A DNA stretch of 16,383 nucleotides from JBECKQ01 sp040235375 (GTDB lineage Bacteria > Planctomycetota > Phycisphaerae > UBA1845). The stretch is from the NCBI GenBank assembly GCA_040235375.1, contig JBECKQ010000268.1:1-16383 (forward strand), given 5' to 3'. The notes under the pieces were generated by a model, which was given only the letters and a program-made list of their open reading frames with translations, was not told where the DNA came from and ran no database searches. The position numbers and the translations under genes are program-made. Positions 7,951 through 14,773 of this stretch are shown piece by piece (the first letter of the stretch is position 1; every line of letters starts with the position of its first letter).

Positions 7951-7998
7951 GGCGGTGTTTCGCCGCAGCGAAACCGTGGTCGCTCAATCGCAGAGCCT
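7951..7998. repeat. Half-copy of the dispersed structured repeat
   Basis: This unit resembles the left end of the full repeat, including the CCGTGGTCGCTCAATCG stretch. It contains a hairpin with arms TTTCGC (7958-7963) and GCGAAA (7968-7973) around CGCA. It abuts the full copy that follows and lies about 30 bases upstream of the lipoprotein start. Confidence 0.5.
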
Positions 7999-8137
7999 GC
8001 GTGGCGCGGTCTGGCCCGAAGGGCCGGGCCGTCGTCTTTCACTCTCAGGGGGCGCTGAAAACAGCACGACACGTTGATCGATACACGAGATGCCCTCGCA
8101 TTCAGCCACGGCCTGACTTCGTCAGGCCGTGCCACCC
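7999..8137. repeat. Full copy A of the dispersed structured repeat (REP/MITE-like)
   Basis: This 139-base unit aligns over its whole length with copy B at 9277-9414; the last 32 bases are identical. It ends with a hairpin of arms CACGGCCTGA (8107-8116) and TCAGGCCGTG (8122-8131) around CTTCG, then CCACCC. Its left end carries an imperfect inverted counterpart of the right end, including the hairpin GGCCC-GAA-GGGCC. No open reading frame of its own is evident. Confidence 0.75.
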
Positions 8138-8161
8138 GGCTCGGTGCCCGTCGCTCCTGTG

Positions 8162-8214
8162 GGGCGGCACGGTCTGGCCCGAAGCAACCGGCCGTGGCCG
8201 TGCAATCGCAAACG
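8162..8214. repeat. Half-copy of the dispersed structured repeat
   Basis: Left-end unit only: GGGCGGCACGGTCTGG, CCGAAG and GGCCGTGG followed by TGCAATCGCA match the start of copies A and B. The core and right hairpin are missing. Confidence 0.55.
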
Positions 8215-8216
8215 GA

Positions 8217-8262
8217 GGGTGGCGCCGTCTCGCCGCGGCGAGGCCGTGGTCGCGCACCGCCG
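8217..8262. repeat. Half-copy of the dispersed structured repeat with palindromic stem
   Basis: Begins AGGGTGGCGCCG and contains the perfect palindrome CTCGCCGCGGCGAG (8229-8242), followed by GCCGTGGTCGCGCA. Its stem differs from that of the 7951-7998 unit by a compensated base pair. Confidence 0.5.
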
Positions 8263-8268
8263 ATCCGA

Positions 8269-8298
8269 TTGACACGATTGCGGCACTGTCGATACACT
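8269..8298 (+). promoter_or_regulatory. Candidate sigma70-type promoter for the lipoprotein pair
   Basis: A perfect TTGACA (8269-8274) is followed after 18 bases by TACACT (8293-8298). It lies 50 bases before the TTG start of the first lipoprotein gene and immediately after the repeat cluster. Confidence 0.45.
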
Positions 8299-8348
8299 GT
8301 CCCCGACCTGTGACAAACGTTTGGCGCGGCTGTCAAGGTGGGCTCCTT

Positions 8349-8879
8349 TTGACCGAAAACCAGCCAAGAACGCGCGTGTGGCTGCTGCCATGCATCGCTC
8401 TGCTTGCCGCGATGGCCGGCTGCGCGCATCGCTGCGCAAACCGGTTGGCGGACAACGGCATGCAGCAGCTCAGCCTTCTTATGCCACAGGAGATTCAGAT
8501 TGTCGAGGCGTTCACGAAGTTTGCGGCCCTCGACAAGAGCGACAAGGTCGACGGCATCGAGCTTCGCCTTCGCCCGCTCGATTCGTTCGGCGACCCGATC
8601 AAGATCGCCGGAATCGTCCGGGCCGAACTCTACCACCGGCTGCCCGCCTCCGGCAAGCGCGAGGGGATGCGCGTCTGTCCGCCGTGGAAGATTTCTCTGT
8701 CCACCGAGCAGGATGAGCGCAAGTACTGGAACCCGCTCACCGCAATGTACGAGATTCCGCTCAAGCTGCCCGGCGGCCAGCCACCGGATGGACAATACGT
8801 TGTCGATGTCATCTATACGACGCCGCTCGACTGTCGCCTGTTCGACCAGTGCGAGCTGAACATGCCGCCGAGCGGATAA
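8349..8879 (+). CDS. Hypothetical lipoprotein
   Basis: About 176 aa starting at TTG 8349, chosen because AAGGTGG lies seven to thirteen bases upstream and because it gives a complete lipoprotein signal: basic start (QPRTR), hydrophobic WLLPCIALLAAMAG, then the lipid-accepting Cys of AMAGC. The mature chain (SLLMPQEIQIVEAFTKFAAL... to ...CELNMPPSG) appears to be a small beta-rich domain with phrases such as GIELRLRPLDSFGDPIKIAG and DGQYVVDVIYTTPLDC. Similar lipoproteins occur, as far as I recall, in planctomycetes without known function. The BamE-like gene follows after 50 bases, probably in one transcript. Confidence 0.75.
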   Translation: MTENQPRTRVWLLPCIALLAAMAGCAHRCANRLADNGMQQLSLLMPQEIQIVEAFTKFAALDKSDKVDGIELRLRPLDSFGDPIKIAGIVRAELYHRLPASGKREGMRVCPPWKISLSTEQDERKYWNPLTAMYEIPLKLPGGQPPDGQYVVDVIYTTPLDCRLFDQCELNMPPSG

Positions 8880-8929
8880 CGTCGCGCGGCTTATCTGAAG
8901 ACAGGGACCTGCCACCGAGGAGGTTGACG

Positions 8930-9274
8930 ATGAAGGCACGGCACTACTCGTTGCTTATCGCGATCGGTCTGCTGCTACTCGTCTCCAGCGGCTGCGACCC
9001 GCTGACGCGCGCCCACTTTGACATGATCAAGGTGAACGTCGACACCAAGTCGGACGTCAAGGAGTTGATCGGCCCGCCGACCAACAAGCTGGACGATGAG
9101 TGGCACTACCAGCGCATGGACAAGCATCTCGAAGTGTTCATCGACTTCAACGACAAGGACGTCGTCACCCGCAAGCAATGGATCGGCGGCGAAGATGAAG
9201 AGTGGTACGACTCGCAGGAAAAGGGCGACAAGCCGCGCTACGAATCCCACTCGATTCGCACCTACGACAACTGA
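8930..9274 (+). CDS. BamE/SmpA-OmlA-like lipoprotein
   Basis: 114 aa from ATG 8930, preceded by a strong ribosome-binding site GAGGAGG (8917-8923). The signal KARHYSLLIAIGLLLLVSSGC ends in a lipobox (SSGC). The mature part has the pattern of the SmpA/OmlA fold: a short segment with TKSDVKELIGPPTNK, then WHYQRMD and strands LEVFIDFNDKDVV and KQWI. BamE of proteobacteria belongs to the outer-membrane beta-barrel assembly complex; whether this distant relative does so is unknown. A structured repeat copy begins two bases after the stop codon. Confidence 0.75.
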   Translation: MKARHYSLLIAIGLLLLVSSGCDPLTRAHFDMIKVNVDTKSDVKELIGPPTNKLDDEWHYQRMDKHLEVFIDFNDKDVVTRKQWIGGEDEEWYDSQEKGDKPRYESHSIRTYDN

Positions 9275-9276
9275 CC

Positions 9277-9414
9277 GGGTGGCACGGTCTGGTCCGAAGG
9301 GGCAGGCCGTGGTCATTCAATCGCATGCGTCGCTCAAAACCGCACGACGCGTTGATCGATCCTCGAGATGCCCTCGGATCAACCACGGCCTGACTTCGTC
9401 AGGCCGTGCCACCC
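9277..9414. repeat. Full copy B of the dispersed structured repeat (REP/MITE-like)
   Basis: A 138-base unit bounded by the inverted repeats GGGTGGCACGG (9277-9287) and CCGTGCCACCC (9404-9414). Each end also folds on itself: CACGGTCT (9283-9290) with AGGCCGTG (9304-9311), and CACGGCCTGA (9384-9393) with TCAGGCCGTG (9399-9408) around CTTCG. CCGTGG (9307-9312) can also pair with CCACGG (9383-9388). A core of about 70 bases separates the ends. It has no T run, so it is not a standard terminator, although it sits directly after a stop codon. Confidence 0.8.
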
Positions 9415-9421
9415 TGCCGAG

Positions 9422-9449
9422 TGGACCTCTCCCCCGCTCTGTGTACAAT
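9422..9449 (+). promoter_or_regulatory. Candidate promoter of the dehydrogenase operon
   Basis: TGGACC (9422-9427), 16 bases, then TACAAT (9444-9449), a five-of-six -10 match. The start of transcription would be about 115 bases before the E1 alpha GTG start. The position, in the only sizeable gap before the operon, supports it. Confidence 0.4.
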
Positions 9450-9569
9450 GGGCGCTGTCCCAGCGCGGGCAATCCGCGGGCGCCTGGCCGGATGATCCTT
9501 CGGGCGATTATCCCCCAACTTGGGCCGTGGGCCGTAAACTTCTGGCTTAGGTGAGGTTGCGACGAAGTC

Positions 9570-10673
9570 GTGCCGCGAAGACTCATCGACATCGAGCCCA
9601 AGGTCGAGTTTCTTTCCATCCTCAACGAACACGCCGAGGTCGATCAAACTCTCGCCCCGGAACTCGACGGCGACGTGCTTACGCGCATGTTTACCTGGAT
9701 GTTGACGACCCGTCGGCTCGACGAACGGCTTATCAACATGCAGCGCCAGGGTCGCATCGGCACGTACGGGCCCACGCGCGGACAGGAAGCGGTCTCCGTC
9801 GGCAGCGCCTTCGCACTCCGCCCCGACGACTGGACCGCCCAGGCGTTCCGCGAAACCGGCCTTATGCTTGCTCGCGGATGGGCGCTGGAAACTCCGATGT
9901 TCTTCTGGGGCGGCTTTGAAGAAGGCAACGCAGTTCCCGATTCCGTAAACGATCTGCCCATTTCCGTACCCGTCGCGTCGCAGACGCTGCACGGCGTCGG
10001 CATCGCCTGGGCGATGAAGCTCAAAGGCAAGGACACCGTCTGCATCACCTACACCGGCGACGGCGGCACCAGCGAGGGCGATTTCCACGAGGCAATGAAC
10101 TTTGCCGGCGTATACCAGTTGCCCGTTATCTTCATGGTACAGAACAACCAGTTCGCCATCAGCTGTCCGCGCAGCAAGCAGACACGTTCCGCCACGCTCG
10201 CCCAAAAGGCGCTGGCCTACGGCTTCGACGGCATCCAGGTGGACGGCAACGATATCCTGGCCGTCTACGTCGCCACGAGGGAAGCAGTGGACAAGGCGCG
10301 TCAGGGCGGCGGCCCCACGCTCATCGAGGCCGTGACCTACCGGTTGAGCGTCCATACGACGGCAGACGATCCGACGAAGTACCGCTCAGCGGACGAAGTC
10401 AAAGCCTGGGAGAAGCGCGATCCGCTGATCCGCTTCAGGAAATACGTGAAGGACCGCGGCGTCCTGGATGACCAGACGATTCAGGGAATCGAGGACGACA
10501 TCCAGCAGAAGATCAAGGCGGCGGTCGAGCGTTACGAATCGTACAACGACGCCGACCCCCTCGACTGTTTCCGGTACATCTTCGCGGAGCTTCCGCCGGA
10601 GTTGCAGCAGCAAAAGGAGGAATTCGCGGCGGCGGTGAAAGAGGAAGGCCTCGACCGCCACCCGCCGCGCTGA
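9570..10673 (+). CDS. pdhA: Pyruvate dehydrogenase E1 component, alpha subunit
   Basis: Thiamine-diphosphate-dependent E1 alpha subunit, 367 aa, the normal length for the heterotetrameric (Gram-positive/mitochondrial type) E1. With E1 beta it decarboxylates the 2-oxo acid and transfers the acyl group to the lipoyl arm of E2. The thiamine diphosphate/Mg motif is complete: GDG at 163-165 to NN at 192-193. TYGPTRGQEAVSVGSAFAL, ETGLMLARGW and the loop HTTADDPTKYRS are typical of the family. The start is GTG 9570 (VPRRLIDIEP); a GAGG lies 13 bases upstream, longer than usual. First gene of a four-gene cluster. Branched-chain 2-oxo acid dehydrogenase is an alternative, because the E1 subunits of the two enzymes are hard to tell apart by eye. 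Confidence 0.93.
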   Translation: MPRRLIDIEPKVEFLSILNEHAEVDQTLAPELDGDVLTRMFTWMLTTRRLDERLINMQRQGRIGTYGPTRGQEAVSVGSAFALRPDDWTAQAFRETGLMLARGWALETPMFFWGGFEEGNAVPDSVNDLPISVPVASQTLHGVGIAWAMKLKGKDTVCITYTGDGGTSEGDFHEAMNFAGVYQLPVIFMVQNNQFAISCPRSKQTRSATLAQKALAYGFDGIQVDGNDILAVYVATREAVDKARQGGGPTLIEAVTYRLSVHTTADDPTKYRSADEVKAWEKRDPLIRFRKYVKDRGVLDDQTIQGIEDDIQQKIKAAVERYESYNDADPLDCFRYIFAELPPELQQQKEEFAAAVKEEGLDRHPPR

Positions 10674-10726
10674 CCAATTCGCCGCGGCGTTCGATCGCTC
10701 GACGGCGATCAGGAGCAAAGGACGCG

Positions 10727-11707
10727 ATGCCCAGCGTCACGATGGTAAAAGCCCTCAACATGGCCTTGGCCGAGGCCTTGCGGGAGGACGACAACGTCGT
10801 CCTGCTCGGCGAGGACATCGGCCAGGATGGGGGCGTCTTCCGCGTGACGGAAGGGCTGCTCAAGGAGTTCGGCGCGAATCGCGTTATCGACACACCCGTG
10901 GCCGAATCCGCGATCGTCGGCGCCGCCGTAGGCATGGCCGTCTACGGCCTTCGCCCGGTCTGCGAGATGCAGTTCTCCGGCTTCGCGTACCAGGCCTTCC
11001 ACCAGGTCGAAGGCCACGTTGCCCGGTACCGCAACCGCACGCGCGGCCGGTACACCATCCCCATGGTGATTCGCATGCCGTACGGCGGCGGAATTCGCGC
11101 CATCGAGCATCACAGCGAGTCGCGCGAGGCCATCTACGCCCATACCCCGGGCCTGAAAGTCGTGATCCCCTCGACCCCACGCAACGCCCGCGCGCTGTTG
11201 CGGTCGGCCATCCTCGATCCCGATCCCGTGATCTTCTACGAGCCGAAGGCGTCCTACCGGGCGATCCGGGAGGAGGTCCCCGAAGAGCCAGAGACCATGC
11301 CGATCGGCAAGGCCCGTGTCGTTCAGGAAGGGACCGACGTCACGCTCGTGTGTTACGGCTCAATGCTGCGGCCGACCGTCGAAGCGGCCGAAGATCTCGC
11401 CGATCAGGACGGCGTCTCGGCCGAAGTGATCGACCTTCTCAGCATTGCCCCGATGGATAGCGATACGATCCTGGCGTCCATTCGCAAGACCGGCCGCCTG
11501 GTTGTGGTGCACGAAGGCCCCCGCCGCTGTGGCGTCGGCGCCGAGGTCGCCGCCCGCGTCGCCGAGCGGGCGATCGAGTATCTCGAGGCCCCCATTAGAC
11601 GAATTACCTGCCACGACGTACTATTCCCCTACTTCGTGCGGGAACGGGCCTTCCTGCCGCAAAGCGACCGCATCGCGGCAGGCGCTCGCGATGTGCTGGC
11701 TTTCTAA
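10727..11707 (+). CDS. pdhB: Pyruvate dehydrogenase E1 component, beta subunit
   Basis: 326 aa, the standard length of transketolase-type E1 beta. It completes the thiamine diphosphate site with E1 alpha; E60 in DTPVAE is the likely conserved Glu contacting the cofactor pyrimidine. The N-terminal part carries LLGEDIGQDGGVFRVTEGL and the middle IPMVIRMPYGGG with IEHHSES. The C-terminal transketolase domain includes VTLVCYGSMLRPTVEAAEDL and VVVHEGPRRCGVGAEVAA. The ATG at 10727 is preceded by AGGAG and AAGGA. It lies 53 bases after the E1 alpha gene and 91 before E2, in one probable transcript. Confidence 0.94.
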   Translation: MPSVTMVKALNMALAEALREDDNVVLLGEDIGQDGGVFRVTEGLLKEFGANRVIDTPVAESAIVGAAVGMAVYGLRPVCEMQFSGFAYQAFHQVEGHVARYRNRTRGRYTIPMVIRMPYGGGIRAIEHHSESREAIYAHTPGLKVVIPSTPRNARALLRSAILDPDPVIFYEPKASYRAIREEVPEEPETMPIGKARVVQEGTDVTLVCYGSMLRPTVEAAEDLADQDGVSAEVIDLLSIAPMDSDTILASIRKTGRLVVVHEGPRRCGVGAEVAARVAERAIEYLEAPIRRITCHDVLFPYFVRERAFLPQSDRIAAGARDVLAF

Positions 11708-11798
11708 GGCGCTGACAGCCGCCATCTACGTTCCCATCTCAACTACGCGCGTGCCGGCCGTACGGCGAAGCGGACCGTCCGAAGCTGGAGAACGACGA

Positions 11799-13154
11799 AT
11801 GCCACGTGAATTTCGGCTTCCCGATCTCGGTGAGGGAATCGCGGAAGGACAGATTGTCAACGTCTTCTGCAAGGAAGGCGATCAGATCGCCGAGGACCAG
11901 GCGCTGATGGAGGTCGAGACGGACAAGGCGGCGGTGGAGATTCCCTCCCCCTTCGCCGGCGTCGCGTCGAAGGTCCACGTTCAGCCCGGCCAGACCGTGG
12001 CCGTCGGCGACGTGCTCGTGACGTTCGAGGACGGTGACCAGACGACGGTCAAGCAGGAGCGTGCCGAGACGAAGGCCACGCCACCGGCGGAGGCCCCACT
12101 GGCAGAAAGACGTGAGGAACGCCCCAAGCGCCAGCCTCCGTCGCGACCCGAACCGGCGCAGCCTGCGGCGCCGGCCGATTCGGGGCCGCCGCTGACCGCC
12201 ACGCAGCATCTACCCGCCAAACGCACCCGGGCGGCCGCGGCTCCAGCAGTTCGCAAGCTGGCCCGCGAAATGGGCGTCGACGTTGATGCCCTCACCGGTT
12301 CCGGCCCCGGCGGGCGCGTATTGAAATCCGATGTCGAGGCGGCTGCACGGGGCGCAGCGCCCGCAGGCGCTGGCGCGGAGGCTGCACCACGCGTCGCCGC
12401 ACTCGGCAAGGGCGGCTACCCCGTTATCGAGGGCGAGCCCGGCCAGGACAACTGGGGAACCTTCAAACGACAGAAACTGACGCAAATCCGCAAGACCATC
12501 GCCAAGCAGATGATCAAAAGCGTCACCACCATCCCCCACGTGACGCACCACGACGAGGCAGACGTCACTGTGCTCGAAAAGCTGCGTCGCGACGTCCGCG
12601 GTGACGATGACTCCGGCCCGCGCGTCACGCTCATGGCGTTCGTCATCAAGGCGCTGTCGCACTGCCTTCGCCTGCACCCGGAGTTCAACTCCACGTTCGA
12701 CGCCGATAACGAGCAGCTCATCGTGAAGGAGTACATCAGCATCGGCGTCGCGGTGGACAGCCCGCGCGGCCTTGTCGTTCCCGTGATTCGCAACGTCGAA
12801 TCGCTGACGATTCTCGGCATCGCCCGCGAGCTTCAGCGCGTTGCGGGCAAGGTGCGCGACGTGCAGTTCACCGTGGACGAACTCCGTGGCGGCACCTTTA
12901 CGGTCACGAACTACGGCGCCGTCGGAGGGATCTTCGGCACGCCGATCATCAATCATCCGGAGGTCGCCGTCCTCGGCCTCGGTCGGACACAAGAACGGCT
13001 CGACCTGAACGACGAAGGAGTGGTGCAGCGCGTCTTCCTGCCGCTGAGCCTCTCCTTCGATCATCGCGCGGTGGACGGCGCCCAGGCGGCGCGCTTTGTG
13101 AACGACATCATCAGGCACTTGTCCAGCCCCGGTCTGCTGATGCTCCGATCATAA
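11799..13154 (+). CDS. pdhC: Dihydrolipoamide acetyltransferase E2 component
   Basis: 451 aa; the frame is open far upstream, but ATG 11799 has GGAG eight bases before it and begins exactly at the lipoyl domain (PREFRLPDLGEGIAEGQ). There is one lipoyl domain (1-78) with the lipoylated lysine K43 in ETDKAAVE. A Pro/Ala/Glu-rich flexible linker (about 85-147) leads to a peripheral-subunit-binding domain (about 148-182, AVRKLAREMGVDVDALTGSG). A second Ala-rich linker precedes the catalytic acyltransferase domain (about 215-451), whose active-site motif is DHRAVDG (H422, D426). It forms the core of the complex, taking the acyl group from E1 and passing it to CoA. The lipoyl count and length fit a PDH or branched-chain E2. 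Confidence 0.94.
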   Translation: MPREFRLPDLGEGIAEGQIVNVFCKEGDQIAEDQALMEVETDKAAVEIPSPFAGVASKVHVQPGQTVAVGDVLVTFEDGDQTTVKQERAETKATPPAEAPLAERREERPKRQPPSRPEPAQPAAPADSGPPLTATQHLPAKRTRAAAAPAVRKLAREMGVDVDALTGSGPGGRVLKSDVEAAARGAAPAGAGAEAAPRVAALGKGGYPVIEGEPGQDNWGTFKRQKLTQIRKTIAKQMIKSVTTIPHVTHHDEADVTVLEKLRRDVRGDDDSGPRVTLMAFVIKALSHCLRLHPEFNSTFDADNEQLIVKEYISIGVAVDSPRGLVVPVIRNVESLTILGIARELQRVAGKVRDVQFTVDELRGGTFTVTNYGAVGGIFGTPIINHPEVAVLGLGRTQERLDLNDEGVVQRVFLPLSLSFDHRAVDGAQAARFVNDIIRHLSSPGLLMLRS

Positions 13155-13193
13155 CGGGCTTGTCGCGTTTTCTTCTTTCGAGGCGAAACACGC

Positions 13194-14606
13194 ATGGTTG
13201 TTGGCGAATTCGCTCACGAGACCGATCTTCTGATCATCGGCGGCGGGCCCGGCGGGTACAGCGCCGCGTTCAAGGCCGCCGGCCACGGCATCCAGACCAC
13301 GATCGTCGAATCGATGGACGCCCTCGGAGGCATCTGCCTCCATCGCGGCTGCATTCCGTCGAAAACGCTCCTTTACATGGCTGATCTCATCGATGCGGCC
13401 GGAAGCGCCGAGCAGATGGGCATCTCCTTCGGACGGCCCACGTTCGATCTCGCCAAGATCAACGAATGGAAGCAGAAGGTCATCGACCGCCTGGCCCGCG
13501 GCCTCGGCGCGGTCGCCAAGAAGCTCAAGGTTGAGGTCATCAAGGGCAAGGCCGACTTCGAGGACAGTCGCCACGTCGTTCTCGAAGACAGCGAGGTCAA
13601 ACGGATCCGCTTCAAGCGGGCGATCATCGCCACCGGCTCGCGACCGGTCGAGCTGAAGGACCTTCCGCTCGACAACGACCGCGTCATCCACTCGTCCGGC
13701 GCGTTGCGGCTCGACCGCGTCCCGAAGTCGCTGCTTGTGGTCGGCGGCGGCTATATCGGCCTGGAGCTCGGCTCCGTCGCTGCGGAGCTGGGCAGCAAGG
13801 TGACAGTCGTCGAGATGCTCGGCTCGATTCTGCCTGGAGTGGACGCCGATCTGGTCAAGCCGCTGGCCAAGCGCCTCGGCAATCTGTTCGAGCAGATCAG
13901 CGTTGAGACCAAGGTAACCGGCATCAAGAAAGCCAAGAACGGCGTGGACGTGTCGTTTGAAGGCAAGAACGTCCCCGAGCGCAAGGCTTTCGACCAGATT
14001 CTCGTGGCCGTAGGTCGCAGGCCCAACAGCGATTTGCTCAATCTCGCGGCCGCCAACGTCGAAACGCGCGAACGCGGCTTCATCAAGGTGGACGCGAACC
14101 TGCGAACCACGAACCCGCGCATCTGGGCCATCGGCGACATCATCGGCGAGCCGATGCTCGCTCACAAAGCGATGGCCGAAGGTCGCGTTCTCGCCGACGC
14201 GCTCGCGGGCAAGCCGGCCGTCTTCGACCCGCGGTGCATTCCAGCCGTCGTCTACACCGATCCGGAGATCGCCTGGGCCGGCGTCATGGAGCACGAGGCC
14301 AAGGCGGCCAACCGCAACGTCGCCGTCAAAAAGATGCAGTGGCTCGCCTCCGGCCGAGCCATGTCCATGGGGCGCACCGAAGGCCTGACCAAAGTCGTTT
14401 GCGATCCCGAAACGCAGCAGGTACTGGGTGTCGGCCTGGTCGGCGTACACGCCGGCGAGATGATCGCGGAAGGTGTCCTGGCAATCGAAATGGGGGCGGT
14501 GGCGGCGGACATCGCGTTGTCCATCCATCCGCATCCCACGATCTCGGAGCTCATGGGCGAAGTCGCCGAGCAGATGATGACCCCCGGCGCCACCGCCCCG
14601 CATTAA
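13194..14606 (+). CDS. lpdA: Dihydrolipoamide dehydrogenase E3 component
   Basis: FAD/NAD-dependent disulfide oxidoreductase, 470 aa, that reoxidises the dihydrolipoyl arm of E2. The FAD fold begins at LLIIGGGPGGYSAA. The redox-active disulfide is C48/C53 in GGICLHRGCIPSK; the family more often has GGTCLNVGC. The NAD-binding fold is LLVVGGGYIGLELGSVAAELG, followed by the second FAD motif WAIGDIIGEPMLAHKA. The dimerisation domain ends with HPHPTISE, giving the catalytic pair H447-E452. ATG 13194 has GAGG ten bases upstream. It begins 39 bases after the E2 stop and is the last gene of the dehydrogenase cluster. Confidence 0.95.
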   Translation: MVVGEFAHETDLLIIGGGPGGYSAAFKAAGHGIQTTIVESMDALGGICLHRGCIPSKTLLYMADLIDAAGSAEQMGISFGRPTFDLAKINEWKQKVIDRLARGLGAVAKKLKVEVIKGKADFEDSRHVVLEDSEVKRIRFKRAIIATGSRPVELKDLPLDNDRVIHSSGALRLDRVPKSLLVVGGGYIGLELGSVAAELGSKVTVVEMLGSILPGVDADLVKPLAKRLGNLFEQISVETKVTGIKKAKNGVDVSFEGKNVPERKAFDQILVAVGRRPNSDLLNLAAANVETRERGFIKVDANLRTTNPRIWAIGDIIGEPMLAHKAMAEGRVLADALAGKPAVFDPRCIPAVVYTDPEIAWAGVMEHEAKAANRNVAVKKMQWLASGRAMSMGRTEGLTKVVCDPETQQVLGVGLVGVHAGEMIAEGVLAIEMGAVAADIALSIHPHPTISELMGEVAEQMMTPGATAPH

Positions 14607-14628
14607 GGAGGATACCGCGCACGTGTGC

Positions 14629-14647
14629 CGCTGCTCTCTGAGCAGCG
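14629..14647 (+). other. Perfect stem-loop after the E3 gene
   Basis: CGCTGCTC (14629-14636) pairs fully with GAGCAGCG (14640-14647) around TCT, 22 bases after the E3 stop. No T run follows, so it may act as a 3' end stabiliser or a weak terminator. A second hairpin (GACGGC 14736-14741 with GCCGTC 14747-14752) lies nearer tilS. Confidence 0.4.
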
Positions 14648-14773
14648 CTGAACAAAAGCAACGTCCGATGCACAACGACCAAGCAAAACTCTGTCCGCTT
14701 CGGATAGTCCTCCTCTTAATCTGCGGACTGAAAACGACGGCCGAACGCCGTCTCTGAAATCGAAGGACCGCCC

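Noticed and set aside
7275..8348. Long plus-strand open frame upstream of the lipoprotein at 8349
   Set aside because: It is antisense to the minus-strand lipoprotein gene and runs through the repeat cluster; only the part from 8349 has a signal peptide and a ribosome-binding site.
9384..9408. Hairpin after the BamE-like gene as a rho-independent terminator
   Set aside because: The stem is strong, but no T run follows, and the same hairpin occurs at 8107-8131 upstream of a gene, so it belongs to the dispersed repeat.
14668..14757. Possible 29-codon small gene or leader peptide before tilS
   Set aside because: No ribosome-binding site, no recognisable protein, and chance open frames of this size are common; listed only as a finding.
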